Part shown: positions 29,493-36,795 of the stretch, in pieces
How the letters are laid out: every line of letters begins with the position of its first letter
How positions within the stretch are numbered: position 1 is the stretch's first letter
Virus record (IMG/VR): IMGVR_UViG_3300005253_000139
Span: 1 to 44,126 of that record
Strand: one strand, 5' to 3'
Origin: a virus
DNA: 44,126 bases
Notes under the pieces: model-generated
What the model was told of the DNA's origin: nothing
Database searches by the model: none
The model's input: only the letters and a program-made list of their open reading frames with translations
Position numbers and translations under genes: made by a program

Positions 29493-29772
29493 TTATAGGA
29501 TTGTAGCACAGCCAGAAGTGGCGTTAAGTATTTATGACTTAAAACTTTCAATATGTTTGTGTATCCTGTCCTGTCCCTCTTTCATTGCTGTTTCATAACA
29601 GTCTGGACAAGTCATTTTTCCAGTGCCTTCAACCATAGTCCAGTCTGGTTTATTACTTGCACCAATAAAAAAAGATAACCCTTTTTTGGTCTTTCCGCAA
29701 TATTCGCAAATAGTTTTTGTGTTGTCCATTATATCCTCTCTCTCTGTCTCTGGCTGTCTTACAATCCCATAA
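29493..29772 (-). repeat. Cassette 1: 24-bp inverted repeat around the 65-residue gene
   Basis: Arms 29493-29516 and 29749-29772 match at 21 of 24 positions (GGATTGTA and ACAGCCAGA blocks). It is nearest the promoter. GAGAGAGAGG follows the upper arm. Nine bases separate it from cassette 2. Confidence 0.75.
29532..29729 (-). CDS. Cassette gene, 65 residues, zinc-ribbon
   Basis: CEYCGKTKKG near the N-terminus and CPDC near residue 41 form a zinc ribbon; the C-terminus is helical. First gene of the minus early transcript. Not assigned. Confidence 0.5.
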   Translation of the reverse strand: MDNTKTICEYCGKTKKGLSFFIGASNKPDWTMVEGTGKMTCPDCYETAMKEGQDRIHKHIESFKS

Positions 29773-29783
29773 TCAACGCTATA

Positions 29784-29827
29784 AATCTCCGACGCTGTTA
29801 GGCCGTGAGATTATTTGTCGGGTTCAT
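29784..29827 (-). promoter_or_regulatory. Leader peptide overlapping an H-type pseudoknot
   Basis: Minus RNA: AAGGAG, then ATG opening MNPTNNLTA and a TAA stop (29827 to 29798). The same bases can form CCGAC (29817-29821) with GTCGG (29789-29793) and AATCTC (29807-29812) with GAGATT (29784-29789), interleaved as an H-type pseudoknot sharing one G. Translation of the peptide would unfold it, an attenuator-like layout. Confidence 0.45.
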
Positions 29828-29859
29828 ATTTTTATCAACTCCTTTCCTTAACTAGTTAG

Positions 29860-29888
29860 AGTGTATCACACACACACAGCTTTGTCAA
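29860..29888 (-). promoter_or_regulatory. Consensus minus early promoter
   Basis: TTGACA (29883-29888 on the complement), a 17-base GT-rich spacer and TACACT. It drives the leader and cassette array. Confidence 0.7.
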
Positions 29889-29909
29889 GTAATTATTTAG
29901 TTTATTTTC

Positions 29910-29937
29910 TTGACAGGGTTTTAGGATGTGATAAACT
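29910..29937 (+). promoter_or_regulatory. Plus early promoter, divergent to the minus one
   Basis: TTGACA (29910-29915), a 16-base spacer and TAAACT. The two -35 boxes are 21 bases apart, so one bound regulator could control both. Confidence 0.65.
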
Positions 29938-29958
29938 AGAGATAAAGAAAATTGCTAT

Positions 29959-30080
29959 CGGACATACTAAGATGGCATTATTTCTGGTGAGTAATACTTC
30001 CAGCAAGTAAGAATACCAAATGCGAAAAGAGGGAAGTGAGATTACACAAACCAGAAGTAATGCCATTTTTTTATTGTCCG
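29959..30080 (+). ncRNA. Long nested hairpin RNA in the initiator leader
   Basis: CGGACA/TGTCCG (outer), ATGGCATTATTTCTGGT (29972-29988) with 30050-30066 (17 bp, one mismatch), and GTAAT-ACTTCC (29991-30001) with GGAAGT-GAG-ATTAC (30032-30045) stack into one long stem. A 7-base T-run follows the middle stem, so it could be a terminator/attenuator or a small RNA. The 428-base gap 29730-30158 holds only this, the promoters, the leader and the outer cassette-1 arm. Confidence 0.55.
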
Positions 30081-30158
30081 GATTTGAATTTTAAAGGGAT
30101 TTAGTGTATACTTTTATGAAAGATTGGGCTATATAGATATATATTACAAGGGGGGTTT

Positions 30159-30707
30159 ATGGATAGTGATGTTCTAAGTAAAGTAATACAATCAACAAAG
30201 AGAGATAAAAGAAAAAGGATTGATGAAGGCTATCAATATATTAAGTTAGAGTTCTTTAAATTATGCCAAGACCGGGATATAAAGGGCAATACAATGCTGC
30301 TCTTGATATTCTTGCGGGGTTTATATTGTTATCTGCAACGACCAACCTTTAACCTTTCCAACAAGTTTATAATAGATAAGCTGGGCTTTGCGCTTAACTC
30401 GTTAAGGAAGGCACGCCAGGAGCTAAAACACAAGGGCATTTTACTATATCAGGAGTTTCATGGTAGAGGCAAAGAGACTCAATATACTATGTTAGGCACA
30501 ACGCTCCTTCCAGCGCTAAAAGGTTCAAAAATATCACTTAAAGGTGCAGAAATTGAACCTTTGGTTTGTGCTCAAAAGGTGCAGAAATTGAACCCCCTAT
30601 ATAAAGAGTTAATAAGAGTTAATAAAGAGTTAGACACTTATACACAATCTCAACCTAAAAACTGGAAAAAAGACACTATGCGAGATCTAGAGACCATGCA
30701 AAACTAA
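30159..30707 (+). CDS. Winged-helix replication initiator-like protein
   Basis: A 182-residue protein starting after GGGGGG. Residues ~45-115 (GNTMLLLIFLRGLYCYLQRP, then FIIDKLGFALNSLRKARQEL, KHKGILLY) have the winged-helix pattern of plasmid and phage initiators (RepA/DnaD-like). The coding DNA for residues ~120-160 carries perfect repeats in two frames and an AT-rich tandem, as lambda O carries its origin. The C-terminus is hydrophilic and could contact host helicase loader. Biochemical role is inferred. Confidence 0.55.
   Translation: MDSDVLSKVIQSTKRDKRKRIDEGYQYIKLEFFKLCQDRDIKGNTMLLLIFLRGLYCYLQRPTFNLSNKFIIDKLGFALNSLRKARQELKHKGILLYQEFHGRGKETQYTMLGTTLLPALKGSKISLKGAEIEPLVCAQKVQKLNPLYKELIRVNKELDTYTQSQPKNWKKDTMRDLETMQN
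30519..30634. other. Candidate replication origin inside the initiator gene
   Basis: AAAGGTGCAGAAATTGAACC occurs twice exactly (30540-30559, 30575-30594), 35 bases apart and hence in different reading frames. AAAGGTTC (30519) and GAACCTTT (30555) form an inverted pair. Two tandem AGAGTTAATA units and a partial third (30605-30634) make an AT-rich tract resembling an unwinding element. Confidence 0.5.
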
Positions 30708-30829
30708 TGCCTATAAAACAAGACCATGACTCATACAATAGACAGCATATTACAAACCAAACTAATAAGAGACAACCTGGCTAGGCCTGCGATCTCTTTC
30801 TGGAAAAGGGTATATTATATTATTGTTAG

Positions 30830-31015
30830 ATGGATTGGCTAGACGAGTTTAGAGCACAATTCGAGCATGATGAGCACATGAGGCACTTAAAAAGGGATGA
30901 GTTTCATGGGTACGTACAAATAAACTTTGTAAAGGGCAGGCCGGCGAATTGTAATTGTAATGTTCATGTTAGGGCTTTAAAGTACAAAGATGCTAAACAG
31001 ATTAATCTTAATTAA
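30830..31015 (+). CDS. Small DUF2292-like protein, paralog of 36963-37115
   Basis: A 61-residue protein; EFHGYVQINFVKGRPANCN matches KFYGNIQLNFFEGKVVNVN in the gene at 36963. This G-x-I-x-F-x-G-x-V pattern is typical of DUF2292 (PF10055) small proteins. Both begin MDW. Function unknown. Confidence 0.5.
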   Translation: MDWLDEFRAQFEHDEHMRHLKRDEFHGYVQINFVKGRPANCNCNVHVRALKYKDAKQINLN

Positions 31016-31025
31016 GTGAGGTTAT

Positions 31026-31298
31026 ATGTTTAAGAGCGAGAGAAAAAGAGTTGAGGAGGCATATATAAAGTTGTCCGAGCTTTTAGATGAATTGCAGATT
31101 AAACCTACGCCTTTAAAGAAGACAAAGCAGGATATACAGGGAAATCTTAATATGGAATTGAAAGTAATGAAGATTGATATGGTAGAAGTAAAAGACAGGG
31201 CTAAACGGTTAAATGATTGTATGGGTTTATTGATACGTAGTTACCGGCGTAAGCCAAAACAGGATGAAAAGAGAAAAACGTTAATAAAATTTAAATAG
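31026..31298 (+). CDS. Basic coiled-coil small protein
   Basis: A 90-residue helical protein (RKRVEEAYIKLSELLDELQI, DMVEVKDRAKRLNDCMGLLI) with a basic tail. It precedes a strong terminator-like hairpin and the packaging genes. Function unknown. Confidence 0.45.
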   Translation: MFKSERKRVEEAYIKLSELLDELQIKPTPLKKTKQDIQGNLNMELKVMKIDMVEVKDRAKRLNDCMGLLIRSYRRKPKQDEKRKTLIKFK

Positions 31299-31317
31299 GC
31301 CTGATCGTAACAAAACG

Positions 31318-31386
31318 AAGGGCATTTTGTCTGATGATTACCCACCGTATATGGAGGGTCGTTAAGACAGAGTGCCCTTTTTTATT
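31318..31386 (+). terminator. Long-stem terminator before the packaging genes
   Basis: AAGGGCA (31318-31324) pairs with TGCCCTT (31373-31379); inside, GTCT pairs with AGAC across 4-base internal loops, then ACCC with GGGT. A TTTTTTATTT run follows. It resembles the element at 37136-37191 in layout and tail. Confidence 0.65.
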
Positions 31387-31400
31387 TATTGGGAGAGATT

Positions 31401-31601
31401 ATGAGGGTAATTCGTAAAGACTGGGATGTTATTAGGCGAGAGTATATCACAACGCCTATAACAATGGATGAATTGTGCGAGAAGCACACTTTGGCACACT
31501 CAACAATGGCATGGCATATGAAGCGAGAACAATGGACAGACAAAAGAAAAGAGCATTGTAAGAGAGTAGATATGAATAGTCTTAAAGGGGATATAGTGTG
31601 A
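31401..31601 (+). CDS. Helix-turn-helix protein, small terminase candidate
   Basis: About 66 residues from the ATG at 31401 (GGGAGAG 4 bases upstream). DWDVIRREYITTPITMDELC then KHTLAHSTMAWHMKREQW has the HTH pattern of phage small terminase N-terminal domains (W-I-Y...LA-KY...S--TL--R---EGW). It overlaps the next gene by GTGA, so the two might together supply the small terminase. The assignment rests on motif and position before the large terminase. Confidence 0.5.
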   Translation: MRVIRKDWDVIRREYITTPITMDELCEKHTLAHSTMAWHMKREQWTDKRKEHCKRVDMNSLKGDIV

Positions 31602-31828
31602 GACTAAAGCTAAACGCCGAGACCCGTGTCGGTTTAAAACTCCAATCTGAAGAGAATTTAAAATTTTTGGCTTCAATCCTTAATAAATCCAAGAATAATA
31701 TAGCCGAATTGACAAAGATAGCGGAGCTGTTAAGAGGCAATGCAACAGAGCGCACAGAAGTACCAGAGAAAGAGAAGCAAGAACGGATCGATCGCTTGAC
31801 TAGATACAGGACAGCGTCGGTAAATTAA
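31598..31828 (+). CDS. Small helical protein, possible second part of small terminase
   Basis: A 76-residue protein starting at GTG overlapping the previous stop. NAETRVGLKLQSEENLKFLA and ELTKIAELLRGNATERTEVP resemble the oligomerisation region of small terminase proteins. Whether this is a separate subunit is unknown. Confidence 0.4.
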   Translation: MRLKLNAETRVGLKLQSEENLKFLASILNKSKNNIAELTKIAELLRGNATERTEVPEKEKQERIDRLTRYRTASVN

Positions 31829-31933
31829 GTAAGGCAGTATGGTTACGAGTAAGTCTATTGGCGTGGTGTTTACAGCCCCTATTGTGTAGTTTACAATAAC
31901 TGCATTATAGGCGGTTAGAACGAAATTAGAGAC

Positions 31934-31947
31934 GGGGGAGGGGGGGG
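31934..31947 (+). other. G-tract upstream of the terminase
   Basis: GGGGGAGGGGGGGG in an otherwise AT-rich genome, within the 168-base non-coding gap 31829-31996. It is a possible packaging-site or structure element. I see no palindromic cos site around it. Confidence 0.3.
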
Positions 31948-31996
31948 AATCGTGATTTCAGAATGGGAATAGATACCCCCTAAATAAGTCTTTACT

Positions 31997-32194
31997 ATGT
32001 TTCAAACTCGTATGACCAAAAAAGATAAACTTGATATTATTTCTGAATGGTTTGGTAAATTTCCTTGTACCAAATTCTTTAAAGATTATGGAGGCGGTTG
32101 TATCGTAGCCCTATGGTCAGAAGAAGAAATGCTTGATTTGATAGAAAAGCGAATTGAAGAAGAAAAGAGGGATTGGGTGAAGTGTGATAAATAA
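31997..32194 (+). CDS. Small acidic hypothetical protein
   Basis: A 65-residue protein (KLDIISEWFGKFPCTKFFKD, WSEEEMLDLIEKRIEEEKRD). Its stop overlaps the start of a membrane peptide. Not recognised. Confidence 0.4.
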   Translation: MFQTRMTKKDKLDIISEWFGKFPCTKFFKDYGGGCIVALWSEEEMLDLIEKRIEEEKRDWVKCDK

Positions 32195-32268
32195 TGACCG
32201 CAACCCTAATCATAATATCAATACTAGCATTACTAATAGCACTTAATATATTATGCAGACAATCCTAA
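32194..32268 (+). CDS. 24-residue membrane peptide overlapping the terminase start
   Basis: A short frame that is one hydrophobic helix (ATLIIISILALLIALNIL) ending CRQS. It overlaps the stop upstream by one base and the large terminase start by 16 bases. A holin-like peptide or a translational coupler. Confidence 0.35.
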   Translation: MTATLIIISILALLIALNILCRQS

Positions 32269-33914
32269 AAGACATAGAACAAGAAGAAGCCTGTATCGCT
32301 AAAAAAACTCCCTTATTTCTTGTCGAGGAAGGGTTCTTGACCATAAAGACCAAAGCCGGAGAGCTGGTTAAATTCAAATTAAACGTCATACAAAAAATGG
32401 TTTTAGAAAAAATCAAATCCATCCAGGCAAAGGGGAAACCTGTTCGGTTGTGGATTTTAAAGGCCCGACAGACCGGGATTTCGACAGAGATACAGAGCAT
32501 TATTTATGCTTATACATCGCAAGGGGAGGCTACGAACTCTCTGGTTGTGGCAGATGACATCGATGGGGCGAATTACATTTTCAGTATGCAGAAACTATTT
32601 CATGAGATTTTGGAACCTCATCTAAAGCCGGATATAAAGCACTCTAATGAAAAGAAGTTAGAATTTGACAGGATACATTCTCAAATCCTGATTGAGACAT
32701 CAGAGAACCTAAGAGCAGGACGAAAGTATACCTTCCGGTACGTTCACCTCTCAGAGGTGGCTTATTTCAAGGATTTGAAGGCGTTAATGCTAGGATTGAA
32801 TCAATCAGTCCCTAATCTCCCTGGGACCATGATTATAGGGGAAACTACCGCTAACGGATTAGGAAACCAATTCTATGACGAGTGGGTGAACGCTGAAAGC
32901 GGAATGTCGGATTGGGAGACTTTATTTATCCCCTGGTTTAAGGTCGAAGAATATTCAATGAATTTATCAAACGGTATGTATCCTGTGGATGCCATAGAAT
33001 TCTCATCCCCTACTGAAAAAGAAAAGTTTTTGATGGAAGAGGAAGTAATTAAGAGGAAATACAGCTTGAGCCTAGAACAGCTCTGCTGGAGACGCTGGTG
33101 TATCGTAAATAACTGTAACCGTTCAGTCTTACAATTCAATCAGGAATATCCGGACTCTGCTGAAACCGCATTCATAGCTACAGGAGATCTATTCTTCGAT
33201 AAAGCGGCTTTAAAGGCGCAGGAAATCAAAAAACCCATAGCAATAGGGAATATCGTAAAAGAGGAGAGTAAATACGTATTCAGGCATTCCTCATCTGGGC
33301 TTTTCAAGATCTATGAATATCCCGTTAAGAGGGGGCAGTATGTCGTAAGTGGCGATCCAGCGGAGGGACTTGAAAATCAGGATAAATCAGCGAGTGTGGT
33401 TTTAAATAAAAAGACGAACCGGACAGTTGCTACTTACAACCATAATATCCCGCCTGACAGGTTCGCTGAAGACCTGATAAAATTAGCTTATTATTTTAAC
33501 ACCGCGATTATAGCTTGTGAGAATAAGGGTTACGGTCACGCAGTCAATCAGGATATATATAGGAATTACGGCAGGGTATATCGGAAGATCAGGAATAAAA
33601 AAGGATTTAACGAACCGACTCTTGATTTGGGATGGAATACGAATTCCGCCACGAGGCCACAGATGCTCTCTCAAATGGCCGAAGAAGTAGCAAACGGTTC
33701 GACAGACCTGTTGGACAAAGATTTAATTATGCAGTGCTGGACATTTATAAACAATACTAAAAAAATGAGGGCGGAGGCGGAAAAAGGGAAGAACGACGAT
33801 CTGATTATGTCAAGGGCAATCGCAGGGCAGGTTCGATTGGAACAGCCTTATAAGGACAGGGAATTTAGGAAAAAGAAAAAGAAACCGAGGCTTTATGGCG
33901 GGAGTGGGTATTAA
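32253..33914 (+). CDS. terL: Large terminase subunit
   Basis: A 553-residue packaging motor. The ATPase domain shows an adenine-binding VIQKM, Walker A-like KARQTGIST (residues ~70-78), Walker B YVHLSEVAYF (~170) and a coupling motif MIIGETTANG. The nuclease domain shows VVSGDPAEG with the first catalytic Asp, IACENKGYGH and KNDDLIMSRAIAG with the final acidic residues. It cuts concatemeric DNA and pumps it into the prohead through the portal. Both domains are intact. Confidence 0.9.
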   Translation: MQTILKDIEQEEACIAKKTPLFLVEEGFLTIKTKAGELVKFKLNVIQKMVLEKIKSIQAKGKPVRLWILKARQTGISTEIQSIIYAYTSQGEATNSLVVADDIDGANYIFSMQKLFHEILEPHLKPDIKHSNEKKLEFDRIHSQILIETSENLRAGRKYTFRYVHLSEVAYFKDLKALMLGLNQSVPNLPGTMIIGETTANGLGNQFYDEWVNAESGMSDWETLFIPWFKVEEYSMNLSNGMYPVDAIEFSSPTEKEKFLMEEEVIKRKYSLSLEQLCWRRWCIVNNCNRSVLQFNQEYPDSAETAFIATGDLFFDKAALKAQEIKKPIAIGNIVKEESKYVFRHSSSGLFKIYEYPVKRGQYVVSGDPAEGLENQDKSASVVLNKKTNRTVATYNHNIPPDRFAEDLIKLAYYFNTAIIACENKGYGHAVNQDIYRNYGRVYRKIRNKKGFNEPTLDLGWNTNSATRPQMLSQMAEEVANGSTDLLDKDLIMQCWTFINNTKKMRAEAEKGKNDDLIMSRAIAGQVRLEQPYKDREFRKKKKKPRLYGGSGY

Positions 33915-33927
33915 GAAAGGATAATCT

Positions 33928-34302
33928 ATGTCAAACGATAACGGAAGCAAACCAAGAATAGACATTATCAACGAAAAGATAAAAGAGCTTGAGGTCAATA
34001 AAGATGCGAATAAAGTTGAATTAACCAAACTCTATGAAGAGAAAATTTCTCTTGAGCTACCGAAAAAAGAAGAACCCAAGGACTTTAAGATAGCGGAGAT
34101 ATGGATAAGAGAGGGACAGTTGATGCTTGATGCCTCGCCTGAATTCTGGATGGATAAATTACGGGCGTTGGGAGTTTTGGAAATGTGCAAAGACATAGTG
34201 AAGAAATTTAAACAGGAAAAGCCGAAGATTATAACGGGCAATATGATGAATAAATTTAACCGCATTAAAAACAGGGTTGGTGGGATGTTCGGGAAAAAAT
34301 GA
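33928..34302 (+). CDS. Helical hypothetical protein between terminase and portal
   Basis: A 124-residue protein; an N-terminal coiled coil (IDIINEKIKELEVNKDANKV) and a basic C-terminus (MMNKFNRIKNRVGGMFGKK). Overlaps the next small gene. Probably a head or packaging accessory. Confidence 0.45.
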   Translation: MSNDNGSKPRIDIINEKIKELEVNKDANKVELTKLYEEKISLELPKKEEPKDFKIAEIWIREGQLMLDASPEFWMDKLRALGVLEMCKDIVKKFKQEKPKIITGNMMNKFNRIKNRVGGMFGKK

Positions 34303-34478
34303 ATATAAAATGCAGGATTAGAAGAAGATGTAGTAAATGCCACGCAGAAAGAGATAGTTATTTTATCACCAGAACAATAGCTCAATTAAGACGGCGAGGA
34401 AAAAGAATGGGATTAGCTAACGACGATATTGATATAGCTATTATAGGGCAGAAGATGTGGTCTGCGGAGATGATTTAA
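34299..34478 (+). CDS. 59-residue basic protein
   Basis: The frame overlaps its neighbours by 4 and 1 bases. It has CRIRRRCSKCH at the N-terminus, a possible metal site, and an arginine-rich middle. Not recognised. Confidence 0.4.
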   Translation: MNIKCRIRRRCSKCHAERDSYFITRTIAQLRRRGKRMGLANDDIDIAIIGQKMWSAEMI

Positions 34479-34603
34479 TGCCGATAAAACTTGAACGAAA
34501 GTTAAAAAAAATAGCAGCTAAAAGAGGATATGGCAAGGAACGGACTGGACGTTATGTTTACGGAACTCTTGGAAAAATAAAGGATGTAAAAAATGCCAGA
34601 TAA
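34478..34603 (+). CDS. 41-residue conserved phage protein
   Basis: MPIKLERKLKKIAAKRGYG then RYVYGTLGKIKD is a pattern I recognise from many phages, always short and upstream of portal genes or near head genes. It overlaps the portal start by 11 bases. Function unknown. Confidence 0.55.
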   Translation: MPIKLERKLKKIAAKRGYGKERTGRYVYGTLGKIKDVKNAR

Positions 34604-36566
34604 TATGTTGATAGAAAGACCAGAACTATTGAAACCAGCGACGACTCCTGAAAAAGCCGAGAAGAAATTTAACCCAGAGGATATGAAAAAGGATGTTATA
34701 AAGTGGGTTACTGATTCACGCACCTATTACGCTGATAGATTTAAAATGGTGGATGAGTATGTGAAACGCTACGAGGCAAAACGAAGCATCTCCGGTCTTA
34801 TGGGCTGGGGCGATGACCCGAAGGCAAGCCCAAAGGATTCTCCTTGGAAAGACTGTTCCGATGTGGGTATTCCCCTAGAGGCATTTACGATCGAGGGATT
34901 GCTTCCGAGGTTTTTAAAGGTCTGTTATGGATCAAAACCTATCGTGTGGGTAAGAGGAGAAACGGATGATGATTTAGAACAAGCCAAAGTAGTCCAAGAG
35001 GCGTTGAATTTCCAAGTAACCAAAAAAATCAAGATATACCGCAGGATGAAAAATGTTTTTAAAAACGTCGTTATGCAAGGGGACGGTTTTGCCAAATGCG
35101 TGTGGGAGGAAGAATATAAGATTATAAATAAAGTCGTCTATTATGTGGTGAACCCTGAAACAGGGGAACTGTATTTGAACCCTGAAACAAACGAACCGAT
35201 AACCGTAACAAATGACGCTGATATTCCGCCAGTAAACGAACAAGGGATGCCGCAGGTAAAGGTAAAACAAATCCTATCTGAAAGAAAGAAAATATACGAT
35301 AATCCAAAGATATATTCCCGCAATATAAAACAAATCATAATCCCTAAAGACGCCAATACCCCAGAGATAGATGACTTGGATTGGATATGCGATACATATG
35401 AACGAACGATAGACTGGTGTAAAAGACGGGTTGGAGATGAGGACGAGGGAAAGTTTAATGCAAGAGCGGTTCGGGAAATGGAAGAGGATTTACAGACAAA
35501 AAATCCATCACGTGAAAACCATAATTTTTCTAAAATACTCATAAGCGAATGGCACGGGAGATATGATGTAAATGACGATGGTATGGAAGAAGAAGTAATA
35601 GTTTTTATCGGTTCTACTGACTTAATGGGAAAAGCGACTCAGGAGAGTATAGAGTCAAGCAAACTATTGGGATGGATGATTTCCCCATATCCTAAAAGAC
35701 CGTTCTTTCACTACCAGATTATCCCTATGGATGATAGTTTCTACGGGAAAGGCGTTCCTGAATTCCTGATAGGGATACGGAATTTAGTCGATGCTATATT
35801 CAACCAGATGTTAGACAGGGGTTCCATAACGAACAATCCTCCTACGATAGTCCCCCCAGGCCACGACCCAGACGAAAATCCATTTGGTCCAGGGGCGCAG
35901 TGGGTATCGGATAATCCCCTAGCTTACAGGGTGCTGGAACTTCCTAAATCCGAGCAGATAGAATTTAAAAAGATGGAGTTTTTATTGGCGTTAGTTCAAA
36001 AACTTTTTGGAACGACTGATTTCACCCCTCCCCCGCAGATGGGCGCTCAAAGGACTGCCACAGGGATAATGACAATAGTCAGCGAGGGGAATATAAAGTT
36101 TGACGATATGATAAGGGCGCTTCAGGATGTGAATGAGGATTTATATGATTTTATAGTCCAGTTAAACGCTGATCTGATAGAGGATGAATTCGTCTTTATG
36201 GTAACAGGCCAGGAGAATCCATTCAAAAAGATAAATAAAAAAGGCTGGGTAGGAAACTTTGATTTTGAGGCAGTGGGAAATTCCATCAATATAAATAGAG
36301 AGATAGAGCAAAATCGTGCCACGATCGCTTACAGGACTGGGATGGAGTCGTTCGGCAAAAACCCTGCCATAACACCATCTGTGATGCTGACTTTGACTGA
36401 TAATTTCTTCACATCCATTGATATGCGGAATATAAAACTGCCTACAATAGATGAGATACAGCAACAGAGGGTAAAGGAAATGGCTATGGCTATTCAGGAA
36501 AATGAACGGATGAATTTAGAGAAAGGACAGCGTGGACAAACCCAAAGAGGACAGTCGCAAAGATAA
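34593..36566 (+). CDS. Portal protein
   Basis: A 657-residue portal of podovirus type. SPWKDCSDVGIPLEAFTIEG and VMQGDGFAKCVWEEE in the N-terminal half, FHYQIIPMDDSFYGKGVPEF with ELPKSEQIEFKKMEFLLALV in the stem/wing region and a long C-terminal helix with QRGQ repeats match the P22 gp1/N4-type portal architecture. It forms the dodecameric DNA channel docking with the terminase. Its C-terminal coding end overlaps the next gene. Confidence 0.8.
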   Translation: MPDNMLIERPELLKPATTPEKAEKKFNPEDMKKDVIKWVTDSRTYYADRFKMVDEYVKRYEAKRSISGLMGWGDDPKASPKDSPWKDCSDVGIPLEAFTIEGLLPRFLKVCYGSKPIVWVRGETDDDLEQAKVVQEALNFQVTKKIKIYRRMKNVFKNVVMQGDGFAKCVWEEEYKIINKVVYYVVNPETGELYLNPETNEPITVTNDADIPPVNEQGMPQVKVKQILSERKKIYDNPKIYSRNIKQIIIPKDANTPEIDDLDWICDTYERTIDWCKRRVGDEDEGKFNARAVREMEEDLQTKNPSRENHNFSKILISEWHGRYDVNDDGMEEEVIVFIGSTDLMGKATQESIESSKLLGWMISPYPKRPFFHYQIIPMDDSFYGKGVPEFLIGIRNLVDAIFNQMLDRGSITNNPPTIVPPGHDPDENPFGPGAQWVSDNPLAYRVLELPKSEQIEFKKMEFLLALVQKLFGTTDFTPPPQMGAQRTATGIMTIVSEGNIKFDDMIRALQDVNEDLYDFIVQLNADLIEDEFVFMVTGQENPFKKINKKGWVGNFDFEAVGNSININREIEQNRATIAYRTGMESFGKNPAITPSVMLTLTDNFFTSIDMRNIKLPTIDEIQQQRVKEMAMAIQENERMNLEKGQRGQTQRGQSQR

Positions 36567-36795
36567 CAGAGCAGAGGATTACCTAAATTGGTTTAGTATA
36601 TCCAATCATAATGGCTGGCTGGTTTTTAAAAGAGAACTTAAAAAATACATAGAAACTTACGATATTTATATGAATAATCCTGACGCACCAGCGGAACTCT
36701 TAAAAAACTACCAGTTGATAAAAAAAGGACTTCAGTTAGCGATGGATATTCCGAAGTCACTTGAGTTTAAGGCGAAGCAGGCAAGGAGGAAGTAA
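36532..36795 (+). CDS. Small helical protein after the portal
   Basis: An 87-residue protein starting at GTG within the portal end (35-base overlap). KRELKKYIETYDIYMNNPDA then ELLKNYQLIKKGLQLAM resembles small phage head proteins. Function unknown. Confidence 0.45.
   Translation: MDKPKEDSRKDNRAEDYLNWFSISNHNGWLVFKRELKKYIETYDIYMNNPDAPAELLKNYQLIKKGLQLAMDIPKSLEFKAKQARRK

Noticed and set aside
27634-29772. Inverted repeats as transposon ends
   Set aside because: Every cassette has different ends, no target-site duplications are seen and no transposase is encoded.
35141-35542. Minus-strand open frame opposite the portal
   Set aside because: No ribosome site and composition typical of antisense frames; the portal frame is clearly real.
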